From positions 1 to 52,629 of the forward strand of contig JAKQCM010000111.1 of assembly GCA_029559155.1 (NCBI GenBank): a stretch of DNA of 52,629 nt. Direction: 5' to 3'. Numbering within the stretch: the stretch's first letter is position 1; each line of letters opens with the position of its first letter. Both the position numbers and the translations under genes were made by a program. The notes under the pieces are model-generated. The model was not told the origin of the DNA. It was given only the letters and a program-made list of their open reading frames with translations, and searched no databases. This stretch comes from Chloroflexota bacterium (GTDB lineage Bacteria; Chloroflexota; Anaerolineae; Promineifilales; Promineifilaceae). This document shows positions 8,380 to 19,156 of this stretch, piece after piece.

Positions 8380-9912
8380 ATGATACGAAATCTTTCCCTG
8401 GGACAGCGGATTGGCCTGGGTTTTCTGCTGATTGGGCTGTTGGTGCTGCTTTCCAGCGGCCTGGGGCTGGCGTTTGCCAGTTCTGTCTCGCGCACAATTT
8501 CTGAGACGCAAATCGGTCTGCAACAGTTTAACGACCTGGCATCTCTGGAAAGATCGTGGGCCAGTGTGGCGGCGACGGTGGATCGGATGCTGCTAACTCG
8601 CCAGACGGGCAGCGCCATTTTAAGTGACCTGGAGATCCTTTTGGATAGTTATAATGAGCAACTGGCGGCGGTGGCGGAACTGCCGGGTCTGAACGAACGC
8701 GATCTGGCGGCTGCGGAAACGGTGCAGTTGTTGGGTTCGCAGTTAGCGGATTCGGTGAATGAGATAACGGCCGTTGCCCAAGACGGCCGTTGGTCACAAG
8801 CGCAGGTCATCCGGCACACCGAAATGAGTTCCCTTCAGCGCCGCTTCGATGAGAGTCTGGCGCAGTTCCGGTCTTACATTCAAGAAGATGTCAACCTGGC
8901 TGTCTCCCAATCTGTAGAAGCCCAAAATTTCCTGCGCCTCATCTGGATCGGCACGGTCATCCTGGCGATTGTGGTTGGGACAACGGCCGGTTTGTGGGTT
9001 ATGCGCAGCATCACCCGCCCGGTAGACGCCCTGATCGCCCAAACACGCCTGGTTACCCAGCGCGATTTCCGCGAAATTACCCCCCTGACCTATCAAGATG
9101 AAATCGGGGAACTCTCCCGATCGTTTGTGGAGATGACCAATCTGCTGCGCGCCTCTTATGGCGAATTGGAACAGCGTGTAGAAGACCGCACGCGCGCCCT
9201 ACTCATCAGCGCTCAGGTCAGCCGCCAACTCACCACAATTTTGGATCGCAACCAGCTTGTGCAAGAAGTGGTCAAACAAATTAACACCTCTTTTGGTTAT
9301 TACCACACACACGTATATTTATTTGACGAAGAGAAATCCAGGCTGCTGATGGTGGGTGGAACCGGGGAAGCAGGCGAGGAAATGCTCGCCCACGAACACC
9401 AGATTCTGCCAGGGCAGGGTCTGGTAGGCCAGGCGGCGGCTTCGGGCAAGCCTATCCTGGTTACAGACGTTTCTCAATCGCCAGATTGGCTGCCCAACCC
9501 ATTATTACCAGAAACGCAGGCGGAAACGGCCGTGCCCATTAAGATCGGCGAAGATGTGCTTGGCGTTATCGACGTGCAGCACAATATCCGCGCAGGCCTG
9601 CAACAAACAGATGTCGATCTGCTGCAATCCATTGCCAACCAGGTGGCCATTGCCCTGCAAAACGCCCAGCTCTACGCCCAGGCGGAAGAGCGCGCGCGCC
9701 GCGAAAGCGTTATCCGCGCCATCAACCAAAAAATCTTGAGCACCACGGACATGGAAACGGCTATGAAAGTGGCTATTCGGGAAATTGGTCAGGCGACCGG
9801 GGCGGCAAAGACCAGAATTCGCTTGCAAACGGCCGTGCCCACCAACGCCCCATCCGCAAACAACGGACAATCTACCGAACACAACAAACAACCTGATGAA
9901 CAACCGGCCTAA
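8380..9912 (+). CDS. Membrane sensor: TM-extracytoplasmic-TM-HAMP-GAF-C-terminal stub, no output domain
   Basis: MIRNLSLGQRIGLGFLLIGLLVLL TM; RSITRPVDALIAQTRLV HAMP; GAF with SFGYYHTHVYLFDEEK...GLVGQAAASGKPILVTDVSQ...PNPLLPETQAETAVPI; ends ARRESVIRAINQKILSTTDMETAMKVAIREIGQATGA. Confidence 0.82.
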   Translation: MIRNLSLGQRIGLGFLLIGLLVLLSSGLGLAFASSVSRTISETQIGLQQFNDLASLERSWASVAATVDRMLLTRQTGSAILSDLEILLDSYNEQLAAVAELPGLNERDLAAAETVQLLGSQLADSVNEITAVAQDGRWSQAQVIRHTEMSSLQRRFDESLAQFRSYIQEDVNLAVSQSVEAQNFLRLIWIGTVILAIVVGTTAGLWVMRSITRPVDALIAQTRLVTQRDFREITPLTYQDEIGELSRSFVEMTNLLRASYGELEQRVEDRTRALLISAQVSRQLTTILDRNQLVQEVVKQINTSFGYYHTHVYLFDEEKSRLLMVGGTGEAGEEMLAHEHQILPGQGLVGQAAASGKPILVTDVSQSPDWLPNPLLPETQAETAVPIKIGEDVLGVIDVQHNIRAGLQQTDVDLLQSIANQVAIALQNAQLYAQAEERARRESVIRAINQKILSTTDMETAMKVAIREIGQATGAAKTRIRLQTAVPTNAPSANNGQSTEHNKQPDEQPA

Positions 9913-9960
9913 CCAAACATACCAAAACGACTCCCGGCAGCAACCCTTGGAGATCATCTC

Positions 9961-11814
9961 ATGACGATTACCCGCAAAGTGATTCTACCTACCTTACTCA
10001 TCCTGGGGATTGGGTTTTTGGGCTTGCTCCTTGTGCAAACCCAAAACGACTTACGAGCCAGCGCCGCTACCGAACAAAGCAACATGGAATTCCTGTTCCA
10101 GACATGGCAGAGCCGTCTGCAAGCCATGGAGTCGTTTGCTGTGGCGTTGGCGATGGAAACGGCCCAAAACCCCGAAGTAGAAGCCGCGTTTGCCGCCAAA
10201 GATCGAGAACGGTTAACCGAACTGACATTACCTGCCTACCTCGCTCTGGACGAAGAGTTTGATATTCCGCAAAACCAATTTCACCTGCCGCCGGCCACGT
10301 CATTTTTGCGGCTGCATCAACTAGACAGCTTCGGCGATGATCTTTCCACCTTTCGGTTCACTGTGCTGGAAGCCAACGCAACCAACAAACCGGTAAGCGG
10401 CCTGGAGATTGGCCGCGGCGGGCTAGGGATGCGCGGCGTGGTTCCGGTGAACTACCAGAACAACCACATTGGCACAGTGGAATTTGGTCTCAACGTAGAC
10501 CAAAAATTGTTAACAGACCTAAAAAATCAGTACGGCGTCGATTGGCAAATTTTGCTGCGCCGTGAACCGGCCGAAATCGCCACATTCACTGGCGCGGTAG
10601 CCAATGCGACCGGCCCCACAGAAGACCTGATTTTGCAGGCATCTACTCTGGCAGCGCCATTTTTTGCGTCAACGGCCGTTTACGACCAGGTGCTAACCAA
10701 CAAACCAATTTTCAGCAACGACATCAAAGTTAACAACACAGAATATGCGATTTACAGCGCGCCGCTTTATGACTTTTCGCAAAATATCATTGGCGTGGTG
10801 GAAATTGTGGCCGACCGGACAAGTATCCTGCAGGCGCAATCGGAGAAAGTCGTGACAACGGCCGTGCTCTCCATCTTTACTCTCGCCGTTGTCGGCGCCG
10901 GGCTGGTTTTCATTACCACCCGTATCTTGCACCCCATTCAAGACCTGACCGAAGCCGCCTCGGCCATAGCCAGCGGCGATTTAAACCGCGCCGTTCCCGT
11001 CGCCAGCAACGACGAATTGGGCATCCTGGCAAAAGATTTCAATGTGATGACCGAGAACTTGAAGGAGATGCTGGAAAACCTGGAACAACGCGTGAACGAA
11101 CGAACACACGCGCTGGAAACCAGTATGGAAATCAGCCAGCGGCTCTCCAACATCCTCGCGCAAAATCAATTGGTCGCCGAGGTTGTCGAACAGGTCAGCA
11201 AGGCCTTCAATTATTACCATGTGCATATTTACGTGCTGGATAAATCCACCAACGAACTGATCATGGCCGGCGGCACGGGCACGGCCGGCAAGATGATGCT
11301 GGCGAAGGGACATAAGATACTCTCGGGCCGCGGCCTGGTGGGGCAGGCGGCCAACACCGGCGAACTCGTCATGGTTCCGGATGTTTCGCAGGTGGCAAAC
11401 TGGCTGCCCAACCCCCTGCTGCCCGACACAAAATCGGAAGCGGCCGTACCCATCATATACCGCGCCGAAGTTTTGGGCGTTCTGGATGTGCAGCAAAATA
11501 GTGTCAACGGGCTGAATGAAGAAGACGCCAAAATCTTACAGTCGATTGCCTCTCAGGTAGCCATCGCCCTGCATAATGCCCGGCTGCACGAAGAAGTGCA
11601 AGCGCGCATCGACCGCGAAACAACCATCAACGAAATCAATCGGCGCATTCGGTCGGCGGGAGATATTGACACTGTTCTCAGGGTGGCGGCCCGCGAAATT
11701 GGCCTGGCTATCAATGCCCAAAAAACCAGCGTACAGCTAGGGCACGATGTCGTTGAGGGAAACGGCCGTGCCGAACTTACAGGCGACGCCTCCTCTCATA
11801 CGCGGAGAAACTGA
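9961..11814 (+). CDS. Membrane sensor: TM-Cache-TM-HAMP-GAF-stub, no output domain
   Basis: N-terminal TM, double-Cache-like ectodomain (LEIGRGGLGMRGVVPVNYQN), HAMP (RILHPIQDLTEAASAIASGDLNRAVPV), GAF (NYYHVHIYVLDK...PNPLLPDTKSEAAVPI), stub ending. Confidence 0.82.
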   Translation: MTITRKVILPTLLILGIGFLGLLLVQTQNDLRASAATEQSNMEFLFQTWQSRLQAMESFAVALAMETAQNPEVEAAFAAKDRERLTELTLPAYLALDEEFDIPQNQFHLPPATSFLRLHQLDSFGDDLSTFRFTVLEANATNKPVSGLEIGRGGLGMRGVVPVNYQNNHIGTVEFGLNVDQKLLTDLKNQYGVDWQILLRREPAEIATFTGAVANATGPTEDLILQASTLAAPFFASTAVYDQVLTNKPIFSNDIKVNNTEYAIYSAPLYDFSQNIIGVVEIVADRTSILQAQSEKVVTTAVLSIFTLAVVGAGLVFITTRILHPIQDLTEAASAIASGDLNRAVPVASNDELGILAKDFNVMTENLKEMLENLEQRVNERTHALETSMEISQRLSNILAQNQLVAEVVEQVSKAFNYYHVHIYVLDKSTNELIMAGGTGTAGKMMLAKGHKILSGRGLVGQAANTGELVMVPDVSQVANWLPNPLLPDTKSEAAVPIIYRAEVLGVLDVQQNSVNGLNEEDAKILQSIASQVAIALHNARLHEEVQARIDRETTINEINRRIRSAGDIDTVLRVAAREIGLAINAQKTSVQLGHDVVEGNGRAELTGDASSHTRRN

Positions 11815-11815
11815 T

Positions 11816-14800
11816 ATGGAAGCAGATATTACAACAGCAGCCCAGGCCCGAAGATCCTTCCGGTTATCGCTGGTTCTGGCAATCATCGCCACCTTCGGCG
11901 CCGCCTATTTGGCCATTCGGAGCCTCAATCCTGCCGTCCCCATCGGTTGGCAGATATACATCGCCCTCCTCCTGATTGTTCTGTTCGCTATCAGCACCTG
12001 GGTTAGTGTGTGGTTAAGCCGTCACGAACGTCACGTCGTCGGTATTTCCCTGCTATTTTCCACGCTCATGCTGGTGGTTATTTACGTACCATTCATTGCC
12101 GCCAACCGCGCCACTTCTCTAGCCATCCTGGCTGTGTTTATCGTCGTAGGCATATCCGCGCAAACCCTGCCCGATAAGCTTGCTAATTTCTGGGTAGGCG
12201 TCAGCGCCGTCGTCGGCATTGCCTCCATCTTGCTTGATCTCTTTATCCCGATTGAACGCCTGGCCCCTGTGTATTCTCCCCTGCCGCTCTTCGGTCTGGG
12301 GTTTGCCGCAGCCGGATTTGTATTGATTTTATTGATGCAATACCGGCGTTTGCGTGTACGCACCAAACTCCTGGTGACTTTTGTCACCATTCCGGCCGTT
12401 ATTGTTATCCTCGTGGGCGGCTTTTTCTTATGGAGCTTTCTGGGCAGACTCAATGCCCAAATACGCCATGACAACAGCAACAATGTAGAAAGTAAAAAAG
12501 AAGCCCTGACCTTTTTTCTTACCGATGCCAGCGATGACGTACAGTTCCTCAGCCAATCGGTCGCGTTAAGAAACTATCTCGCGGCAGTCGATGCCAACGC
12601 CGATCCCGCCGCTATCGCCGCCGCGCGCGACAATCTGAACGAGGAGTTTTTCGCCTTTGCCCAGGCGAGAAGCATCTATGACCAAGTCCGGTTTTTAGAC
12701 GCCACCGGCCAGGAAATTATTCGTGTGAACACCGACCGCAATGGCGTCTCTACGATTGTGCCCGAAGATGCCTTGCAGAATAAGGCCGGCCGTTATTATT
12801 TCGATGACACCTTCGCCCTCGCTCCAGGCGAATTAATGATTTCGCCATTGGACTTGAATGTGGAACAAGGGGCTATTGAACTGCCACATAAACCTGTTTT
12901 GCGGTATGGCACGCCAGTTGTGTACAACGGCGAGAAAGTTGGCGTGATTGTTACCAACATTCTGGCTGATAATTTTCTGAACTTTTTGCAGGACCCGGAT
13001 AACCATTACACCCTGACAGACGCCGATGGGTACTATTTGTACCATCCCGATGAGGCAAAACGGTGGGGTCGGGACCTGGAAACGGGCATCACGATCCAGC
13101 AAGAGTACCCGGAATTGGCTGACGTTCTTTTTTCTGGGAGTCCTGGCGACCTGCAAGATATAACAAACCTGTTTTCGTATACGCCCATTGTGGTTCCGGG
13201 AGAAAGCAGCCCGCGTTGGTTTTTGGTAAACACGACCCCAACGGCCGTTGCCTTTGCCACCGTCAACGAAACATTAGCCATCAGTCTGGCGGTATTGGCC
13301 ATTTCCTTAATGCTCACCCCGCTCCTGGCCCTGGCAGTCAGCCAATCCATCACCGCCCCTGTAACCAAACTGGCCAAAGCAGCCGAAAAAATCAGTCTTG
13401 GCGACCTGGATGTCAATGTTCCCCTGACGAGTCAGGACGAATTTGGTCTCCTGGCAAACACTTTTAATGAAATGGCCGGTCGGCTGCGCGATCTGTTTGC
13501 ATCGCTAGAAATTCGGGTGCAAGAGCGAACCCGCGACCTGGAGTTGGCAGCGGAACTAGGCCGCAACCTTTCGCAGGTGTACGACCTGGATGATCTCCTA
13601 ACAACGGCCGTAGACATCATTCAAGATCGGTTCGATCTCTACCATGTGCAAATTTATCTGGCCAACGAAGCCAAACACACCTTGCTGCTGCGGGCCGGTG
13701 CTGGCGTTGTCGGGCAACAACTGCGGCAATCCGGCCACAGCTTGCCGATTGGCCCTGGGTCCATCAACGGGACGGCCGCTGTACAAAAGCTGCCCGTCAT
13801 CGTGGCAGATACCAGCGAAGGCTTTTTATTCCAGCCCAATCCCCTGCTGCCCCTCACCCGCTCTGAAATGGCCATTCCTATGCTCGTCGGCGACCGCGTT
13901 GTCGGGACTTTAAACCTGCAAAGCGCGCGGCCAAACAGTTTGTCCGAAGAAAACTTACCCGCTTTCCAGGCGTTGGCCGGTCAGCTGGCCATCGCTATCG
14001 AAAACACCAGCCTGCTCACCGAAACCATTGAAGCCCGCGCCGAGATGGAAAATTACACCCGCCGCATCACACGCGAGGGCTGGGATAATTATCTAAATGG
14101 CCTGGAGCGGGCAACCCGAATCGGCTATACCTTCAATATGCAAGACGAATCCGTCCGCAGCGCATCTGATGTGGCAACGACAGAGCCAACAGCCCAAAAC
14201 ATTGTCACCATTCCGATCCATGTCGTCGATGAGGCCATTGGAGCTATCCAACTGGAGAAAGGCGACGGTTTGAATTGGTCAGAAAACGACCTGAATATGG
14301 TGACGCTCATTTCCAAAGAAGTCGGGCAGCAAATCGAAAATTTGCGTCTGCTGGAAGATGCGACGCGATACCAGTTGGAAGCCGAGCAGGCGGTTCGTCG
14401 CCTGACTTATGAAGCGTGGCAGGCGGCTGAAGATTTGCCCGCGCTTTCTAATGGCTTTGTGTATGATCAGAACAAAGTGAATGTCGCGCCAATGGCGGAC
14501 GAGGATTACCCGGCGGAGATGGTGACACAAGCGCTGCGGATTCATGGCGAAATGATCGGCGAATTGGCCGTTCAGTCGCCGGATACGATGGATGCGGCAG
14601 AAGTGGCAAATTTAACGGCCGTTATCGCCGACCAGTTGAGCCGCCACCTGGAAAACCTGCGCCTGACAGACGCAACAGAACAAGCCCTCGCCCAATCACA
14701 ACGCCGTGGCCGAGAATTAGCCATTCTGAACAAGGTTGTTACGTCGATCTCGCAGGTTAATGGCCTGCATGAAAGTATGCAAGTGATTGTGGATGAAGTT

Positions 14801-15934
14801 GCCAACGCTTTGGAAATTAAACAAGTTCGCATTGCCCTGAAAAACGAAGAAGGCACTTCGCTGACCATCATCGCCGAGCATTACGACCCTGCCAAATCGC
14901 CCAGCGCTTTGGGGCAAGTCATTCCTATCGCCGGAAATGCGCTGACAGAGGAAGTCTTGCAAACCAAGCAGAGCGTTTATGTGCCGGATGCGCGCACTTC
15001 CCCGTTAACTGAACGAATTCGGGACCTCTTGGAAGTACAGAGCATTTACGGCCTGGCAATTATTCCGATTACGTTGTCGGGGGAGGTTGTGGGAACGCTG
15101 GGTATCGATCTCTTGGAGGAAGCTCATTCTCTGGATGCGGACCAACTGCAATTAGCCGAAGCGATCGTTTTACAAGCAGCTACAGCCATCGACAAAGCGC
15201 GCTTGTTTGAGGAAACAGAAGCGCGCGCCGAGGAATTGGCCGTGCTGAACCGCGTGGCGCAGGTAGTTTCGCAGCAAATCGATCAACAGGATTTGCTCCT
15301 GGCTGTGTATGAACAAATCCGGCGCATTATGCCTGTAGACGCTTATTTTGTCGCTCTGTATGATCGGGAAGCGGATCAGATCCAGTACCCGTTTGTGTAT
15401 GATAACGGCCGTATCTACCATGAACCCGCCTCTCCCTTCTCCGCAACCAGCAATATCGCTTCGGTCATTTCCACACATGAGCCAATGCTCATCAACCGCA
15501 CCATTGATCAGCTCCGCAGCATTGAAGTTGGTCAAAAATCTATTATGCTCGGCGACTATCAAAAACCATCCGCCTCTCTGATATATGTCCCGCTGCAAAT
15601 CGGCCAGGAGACGCTGGGTGTTTTATCAATCCAGAGCTACACCCTGAACGCCTATTCTCAGGCCAACACCACGCTGTTGATGGGTATTGCCAACCACGTC
15701 GCCGTCGCTCTGGACAACGCCCGCCTGCTGGCCGAAACGCGCCACACAGCCAGTCGAGCGCAGCTGCTGCGCGAGATTTCCGGCAGCATTAATACCACCG
15801 TCGACGCTGAATCTATTTTGCAGACGGCCGTGCGTGAAATCGGGCGCGCCATGGGTTTGCAAACCTACGTGTATCTGAAAACCACCGAGACAAACGGTCG
15901 CCAGCAAACGCCCGGCCCGGAACTCGACAATTAA
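11816..15934 (+). CDS. Multi-TM sensor: polytopic TM-Cache-HAMP-multiple GAF-stub, no output domain
   Basis: Several N-terminal TMs, Cache-like VRFLDATGQEIIRVNTDRNG, HAMP (QSITAPVTKLAKAAEKISLGDLDVNVPL), repeated GAFs, ends REISGSINTTVDAESILQTAVREIGRAMGLQTYVYLK. Confidence 0.8.
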   Translation: MEADITTAAQARRSFRLSLVLAIIATFGAAYLAIRSLNPAVPIGWQIYIALLLIVLFAISTWVSVWLSRHERHVVGISLLFSTLMLVVIYVPFIAANRATSLAILAVFIVVGISAQTLPDKLANFWVGVSAVVGIASILLDLFIPIERLAPVYSPLPLFGLGFAAAGFVLILLMQYRRLRVRTKLLVTFVTIPAVIVILVGGFFLWSFLGRLNAQIRHDNSNNVESKKEALTFFLTDASDDVQFLSQSVALRNYLAAVDANADPAAIAAARDNLNEEFFAFAQARSIYDQVRFLDATGQEIIRVNTDRNGVSTIVPEDALQNKAGRYYFDDTFALAPGELMISPLDLNVEQGAIELPHKPVLRYGTPVVYNGEKVGVIVTNILADNFLNFLQDPDNHYTLTDADGYYLYHPDEAKRWGRDLETGITIQQEYPELADVLFSGSPGDLQDITNLFSYTPIVVPGESSPRWFLVNTTPTAVAFATVNETLAISLAVLAISLMLTPLLALAVSQSITAPVTKLAKAAEKISLGDLDVNVPLTSQDEFGLLANTFNEMAGRLRDLFASLEIRVQERTRDLELAAELGRNLSQVYDLDDLLTTAVDIIQDRFDLYHVQIYLANEAKHTLLLRAGAGVVGQQLRQSGHSLPIGPGSINGTAAVQKLPVIVADTSEGFLFQPNPLLPLTRSEMAIPMLVGDRVVGTLNLQSARPNSLSEENLPAFQALAGQLAIAIENTSLLTETIEARAEMENYTRRITREGWDNYLNGLERATRIGYTFNMQDESVRSASDVATTEPTAQNIVTIPIHVVDEAIGAIQLEKGDGLNWSENDLNMVTLISKEVGQQIENLRLLEDATRYQLEAEQAVRRLTYEAWQAAEDLPALSNGFVYDQNKVNVAPMADEDYPAEMVTQALRIHGEMIGELAVQSPDTMDAAEVANLTAVIADQLSRHLENLRLTDATEQALAQSQRRGRELAILNKVVTSISQVNGLHESMQVIVDEVANALEIKQVRIALKNEEGTSLTIIAEHYDPAKSPSALGQVIPIAGNALTEEVLQTKQSVYVPDARTSPLTERIRDLLEVQSIYGLAIIPITLSGEVVGTLGIDLLEEAHSLDADQLQLAEAIVLQAATAIDKARLFEETEARAEELAVLNRVAQVVSQQIDQQDLLLAVYEQIRRIMPVDAYFVALYDREADQIQYPFVYDNGRIYHEPASPFSATSNIASVISTHEPMLINRTIDQLRSIEVGQKSIMLGDYQKPSASLIYVPLQIGQETLGVLSIQSYTLNAYSQANTTLLMGIANHVAVALDNARLLAETRHTASRAQLLREISGSINTTVDAESILQTAVREIGRAMGLQTYVYLKTTETNGRQQTPGPELDN

Positions 15935-15973
15935 CATGAGTCTTATGTCTGTTCGATTAGACCAAGGAAAAAA

Positions 15974-18900
15974 ATGATGGTAGACACAATTAAAAGGCTC
16001 TTTTCGCCACCCATCTACCCCGAAGACGAGAACAAAACGCGTATCGCTAATTTGATGCACATCATCCTGTTAGCGCTTTTGGTGCTGCTTTCATTTAATA
16101 CGGCCGTATCCTATCTTTTGGGCGACGAGGCGCTGGCGGTTGCCATCAATGCCGCCACCGTGCTGGTGACCGCCGGAATGTTTGCGCTCTTACACAGCGG
16201 CAGAGTCCACCTGAGCGCCATCATAGCCGTTTCTCTTTTCTGGGGGGTGGTTACACTCGTCAGCTTCTTCATCTCCGGGTTCACCATCATCATTGTTTCC
16301 AGCTATTTTGTCCTGGTATTCCTCGCCGGTACAGTCATTAACAAACGAGCCGGCATCCTTTTCGCCTTTCTGTCTATTGCTGCCGCCGTCCTGACCTATG
16401 TAATTGAAGCTGCCGGGCTTATGGTTGCCGCCATACCCGTCATTCCGGCAATTGCTGTTTCGGCCACGGCCGTTAACCTCCTGGCAATGGCTGTCATTCT
16501 TTATCTCAACCTGCAAAATCTGGAAAACGCCCTGGAACGATTACAGAAAACCCAAAAAGAAATGATCGATTCGCAGGCCCAGCTGGAAGAGCGTGTCGCC
16601 GAACGCACCCGCGACCTGGCGCTGACAAATGAAATTGGCCGAAGCATCTCCGCAATCCGCCATGTCGACGCCTTGCTCACCAGCGCCGTGGAAGTTATCC
16701 AGTCTTATTTCAAGCTCTACTACGCCCAGATTTACCTGGTAAACGAAACCGAAAACAAGCTGGAGCTGCGCGCAGCTTATGGGCAAGCGGCCGAACGTAT
16801 TCTTCGCCAGGGACACTATCTACCGTTTAATGCGGCGTCGATTAATGTCACGGCCGTTCTGCAAAAACGCTCCATCCTCGTTCCCAACACCGCCGACGAC
16901 CCACTCTTCCGGCCTCATCCCCTGCTGCCACACACACGCTCCGAAATGTCCATTCCCCTGCTCATCGCCGACAGAGTCTTGGGCGTCTTGGATTTGCAAA
17001 GCGCCGTGCCGTTTGGCCTAACAGCCGACAACCTGCCCTCCTTTGAAGCGCTTACCGCGCAAATCGCCATTGCTCTGGAAAATGCCGGGCTATTTAGCGA
17101 ACGCGAAGAAACCGCCCACACATTACAAGCCTTACTGGCCGACATGGAAGCCAGGTCGCAGAAAGAAGCCATTCTTACCAACCTGAGCGCCGCCCTTTCA
17201 ACGGCCAACAGCACAGCCGAAGTGTATCAATTAAGCAGTCAACACATCATCGATCTGGTTGATGGCCATCAGGTTGCCATCACGTCCATCACAGAAGACG
17301 GGACAAGTTTTGAACCTTTGTCGCTGTCCGACGAGGACGGAACCATATCTAGCGGCAGCCAGATGCCCATTGCCGATACGGCCGTCGGCCTGGCCATCAC
17401 CCAAAACAACATCATACGCTTACCCCAAGATCTTCCCTTCTCCGCCTACCCCGATTCGTCGGCTATGGCTCAAGGCGGTTGGCAAAGCCTGGTTCTGGCA
17501 CCCCTGTCGGCCGAAGGACGAGCCTTTGGCACGCTCAACATTGGCAGCATGCAACCCAATGCCTTCTCAGAAGAAACCATCGTCCTAATCCAACAAATCG
17601 CCGCGTTAATCGCCACCCGTCTGGAAAATATCCGCCTGGCCGATCGGGTCGGTTTATTAGCTGACATCGTCGAAAACCACCCGGACTTCATCAGCGCGGC
17701 AGCGTTAGACGGCCGTATCATCTACGCCAACCACTCCGCACTCTCCATGCTCAACCTGCCGGCCGACCAGACCATCACCAACAAAACCATCACCGACCTC
17801 TACGCCGAAGAAGAACGCGACGCCATCACCCAAACCAGCATTCCCCAGGCTTTACAAAGCGGTTCTTGGACCGGACAGGCCCATTTACGCACCAGCAACG
17901 ACCAATTAATACCCGTTGAACTTACCATCTCAGCCAATCGCGACGCGCAAAATGCCTCGCCTGGCTTCAGTATCACCATGCGCGACATCACCGACCGTCT
18001 AGAAGCCATAGAAGCCCAACACCGGCTCACCGTGCAACTTGAAGAGCGTCTGCTCCAGGTGAATGCGCTCCAGCGCACCATGACCCACGAAGGTTGGTCC
18101 GAATTTCTCACCTCTCCCAACCGCCTCATCCAAGGCTTCAGCTTCGATGACGAACGAATCCGCCTGCTTTCTTCCAGAGACCTTCTAAAACCGGAAATCC
18201 CCAAACTACCTTCGGCTGCCGAGACAAGCAGCAACGCCCCCGCAACCGACGACCCCACAGCCCTGGCAGCGCCTATCCAGGTGCGCGGCGAAACCATCGG
18301 CGTACTGGGCGCGCGCAACCCATCCGGTGAGCCTCTAAACCGAGACCAGCATGAAATGCTCACCGCTCTGGCCTCCGAAGTCGCCGAAGCATTAGATCGC
18401 GCCCGCCTGTTTGAAGAAATGCAAATGGCCCAAACCCAAATGGAAAAGCTTTTTGCCGGCAGTGAACGCGTGGTGCAGGCCAATACAATCCAGGGCGTTT
18501 TAAATTCTTTGGTCGAATCTACTGAACTAAAGCAGATGGATCGGGTAAGTTTTATGTTCTTCGATAGACCGTGGGACACCCGGCAACCTGAGTCGATGAG
18601 TGTTACCGCAGCCTGGAATCGTAATGGAAAATCGGCAGAGTCGGCCATCGGCCTGACCTATCATCTGGCAGATCTGCCCAGTTTCAGACACATCAACCGC
18701 CACGAACCAACCATTTTCTATAATTTAGACAATGACGATCGTGTTGGGGAAGATGTGCAAAGTTTAGCCAACAAATTAGGCACAAACAGCGCGGCTTATT
18801 TCCCGCTAATCGCCGGCGATCAATGGTTTGGTGTGCTGGCAGCGCAGTCCGATTCCTTGCTCAGTCTGACAGAGGCAGACATTCGCCAGATCAGCAGTCT

Positions 18901-19156
18901 GACCAGTCAGGCTGCTTCTGTTAGCCTGACGCAACGATTGTTTGAACAAACACAGGCCCGCGCGCGCGCTGAACAGACTTTGCGGGAAGTAACCGCGCGG
19001 GTTTTTGCTGCGGCCGATGCGGATACCATCTTACGCACGGCGGCTCGAGAAGTGAACCGTGTTCTGGGTTTAGAAACATACGTTTACCTGACGCCAACAG
19101 ATATCCAGGCCGCTGGGCAGGGAAATGGGCACAGCGAAGAACGGAGCGAGTTATGA
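15974..19156 (+). CDS. Multi-TM sensor: TM-GAF-GAF-PAS-EGW/GAF-GAF-stub, no output domain
   Basis: Polytopic N-terminus; LYYAQIYLVNETENKLELRAAYG GAF; HPDFISAAALDGRIIYANHSAL PAS; HEGWSEFL segment; ends REVTARVFAAADADTILRTAAREVNRVLGLETYVYL. Confidence 0.8.
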   Translation: MMVDTIKRLFSPPIYPEDENKTRIANLMHIILLALLVLLSFNTAVSYLLGDEALAVAINAATVLVTAGMFALLHSGRVHLSAIIAVSLFWGVVTLVSFFISGFTIIIVSSYFVLVFLAGTVINKRAGILFAFLSIAAAVLTYVIEAAGLMVAAIPVIPAIAVSATAVNLLAMAVILYLNLQNLENALERLQKTQKEMIDSQAQLEERVAERTRDLALTNEIGRSISAIRHVDALLTSAVEVIQSYFKLYYAQIYLVNETENKLELRAAYGQAAERILRQGHYLPFNAASINVTAVLQKRSILVPNTADDPLFRPHPLLPHTRSEMSIPLLIADRVLGVLDLQSAVPFGLTADNLPSFEALTAQIAIALENAGLFSEREETAHTLQALLADMEARSQKEAILTNLSAALSTANSTAEVYQLSSQHIIDLVDGHQVAITSITEDGTSFEPLSLSDEDGTISSGSQMPIADTAVGLAITQNNIIRLPQDLPFSAYPDSSAMAQGGWQSLVLAPLSAEGRAFGTLNIGSMQPNAFSEETIVLIQQIAALIATRLENIRLADRVGLLADIVENHPDFISAAALDGRIIYANHSALSMLNLPADQTITNKTITDLYAEEERDAITQTSIPQALQSGSWTGQAHLRTSNDQLIPVELTISANRDAQNASPGFSITMRDITDRLEAIEAQHRLTVQLEERLLQVNALQRTMTHEGWSEFLTSPNRLIQGFSFDDERIRLLSSRDLLKPEIPKLPSAAETSSNAPATDDPTALAAPIQVRGETIGVLGARNPSGEPLNRDQHEMLTALASEVAEALDRARLFEEMQMAQTQMEKLFAGSERVVQANTIQGVLNSLVESTELKQMDRVSFMFFDRPWDTRQPESMSVTAAWNRNGKSAESAIGLTYHLADLPSFRHINRHEPTIFYNLDNDDRVGEDVQSLANKLGTNSAAYFPLIAGDQWFGVLAAQSDSLLSLTEADIRQISSLTSQAASVSLTQRLFEQTQARARAEQTLREVTARVFAAADADTILRTAAREVNRVLGLETYVYLTPTDIQAAGQGNGHSEERSEL

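Noticed and set aside
17800-18648. 282-aa minus-strand ORF inside the 15974-19156 sensor
   Set aside because: Ser/Arg-rich translation with no recognisable motif; fully antisense to a confident PAS/GAF coding frame.
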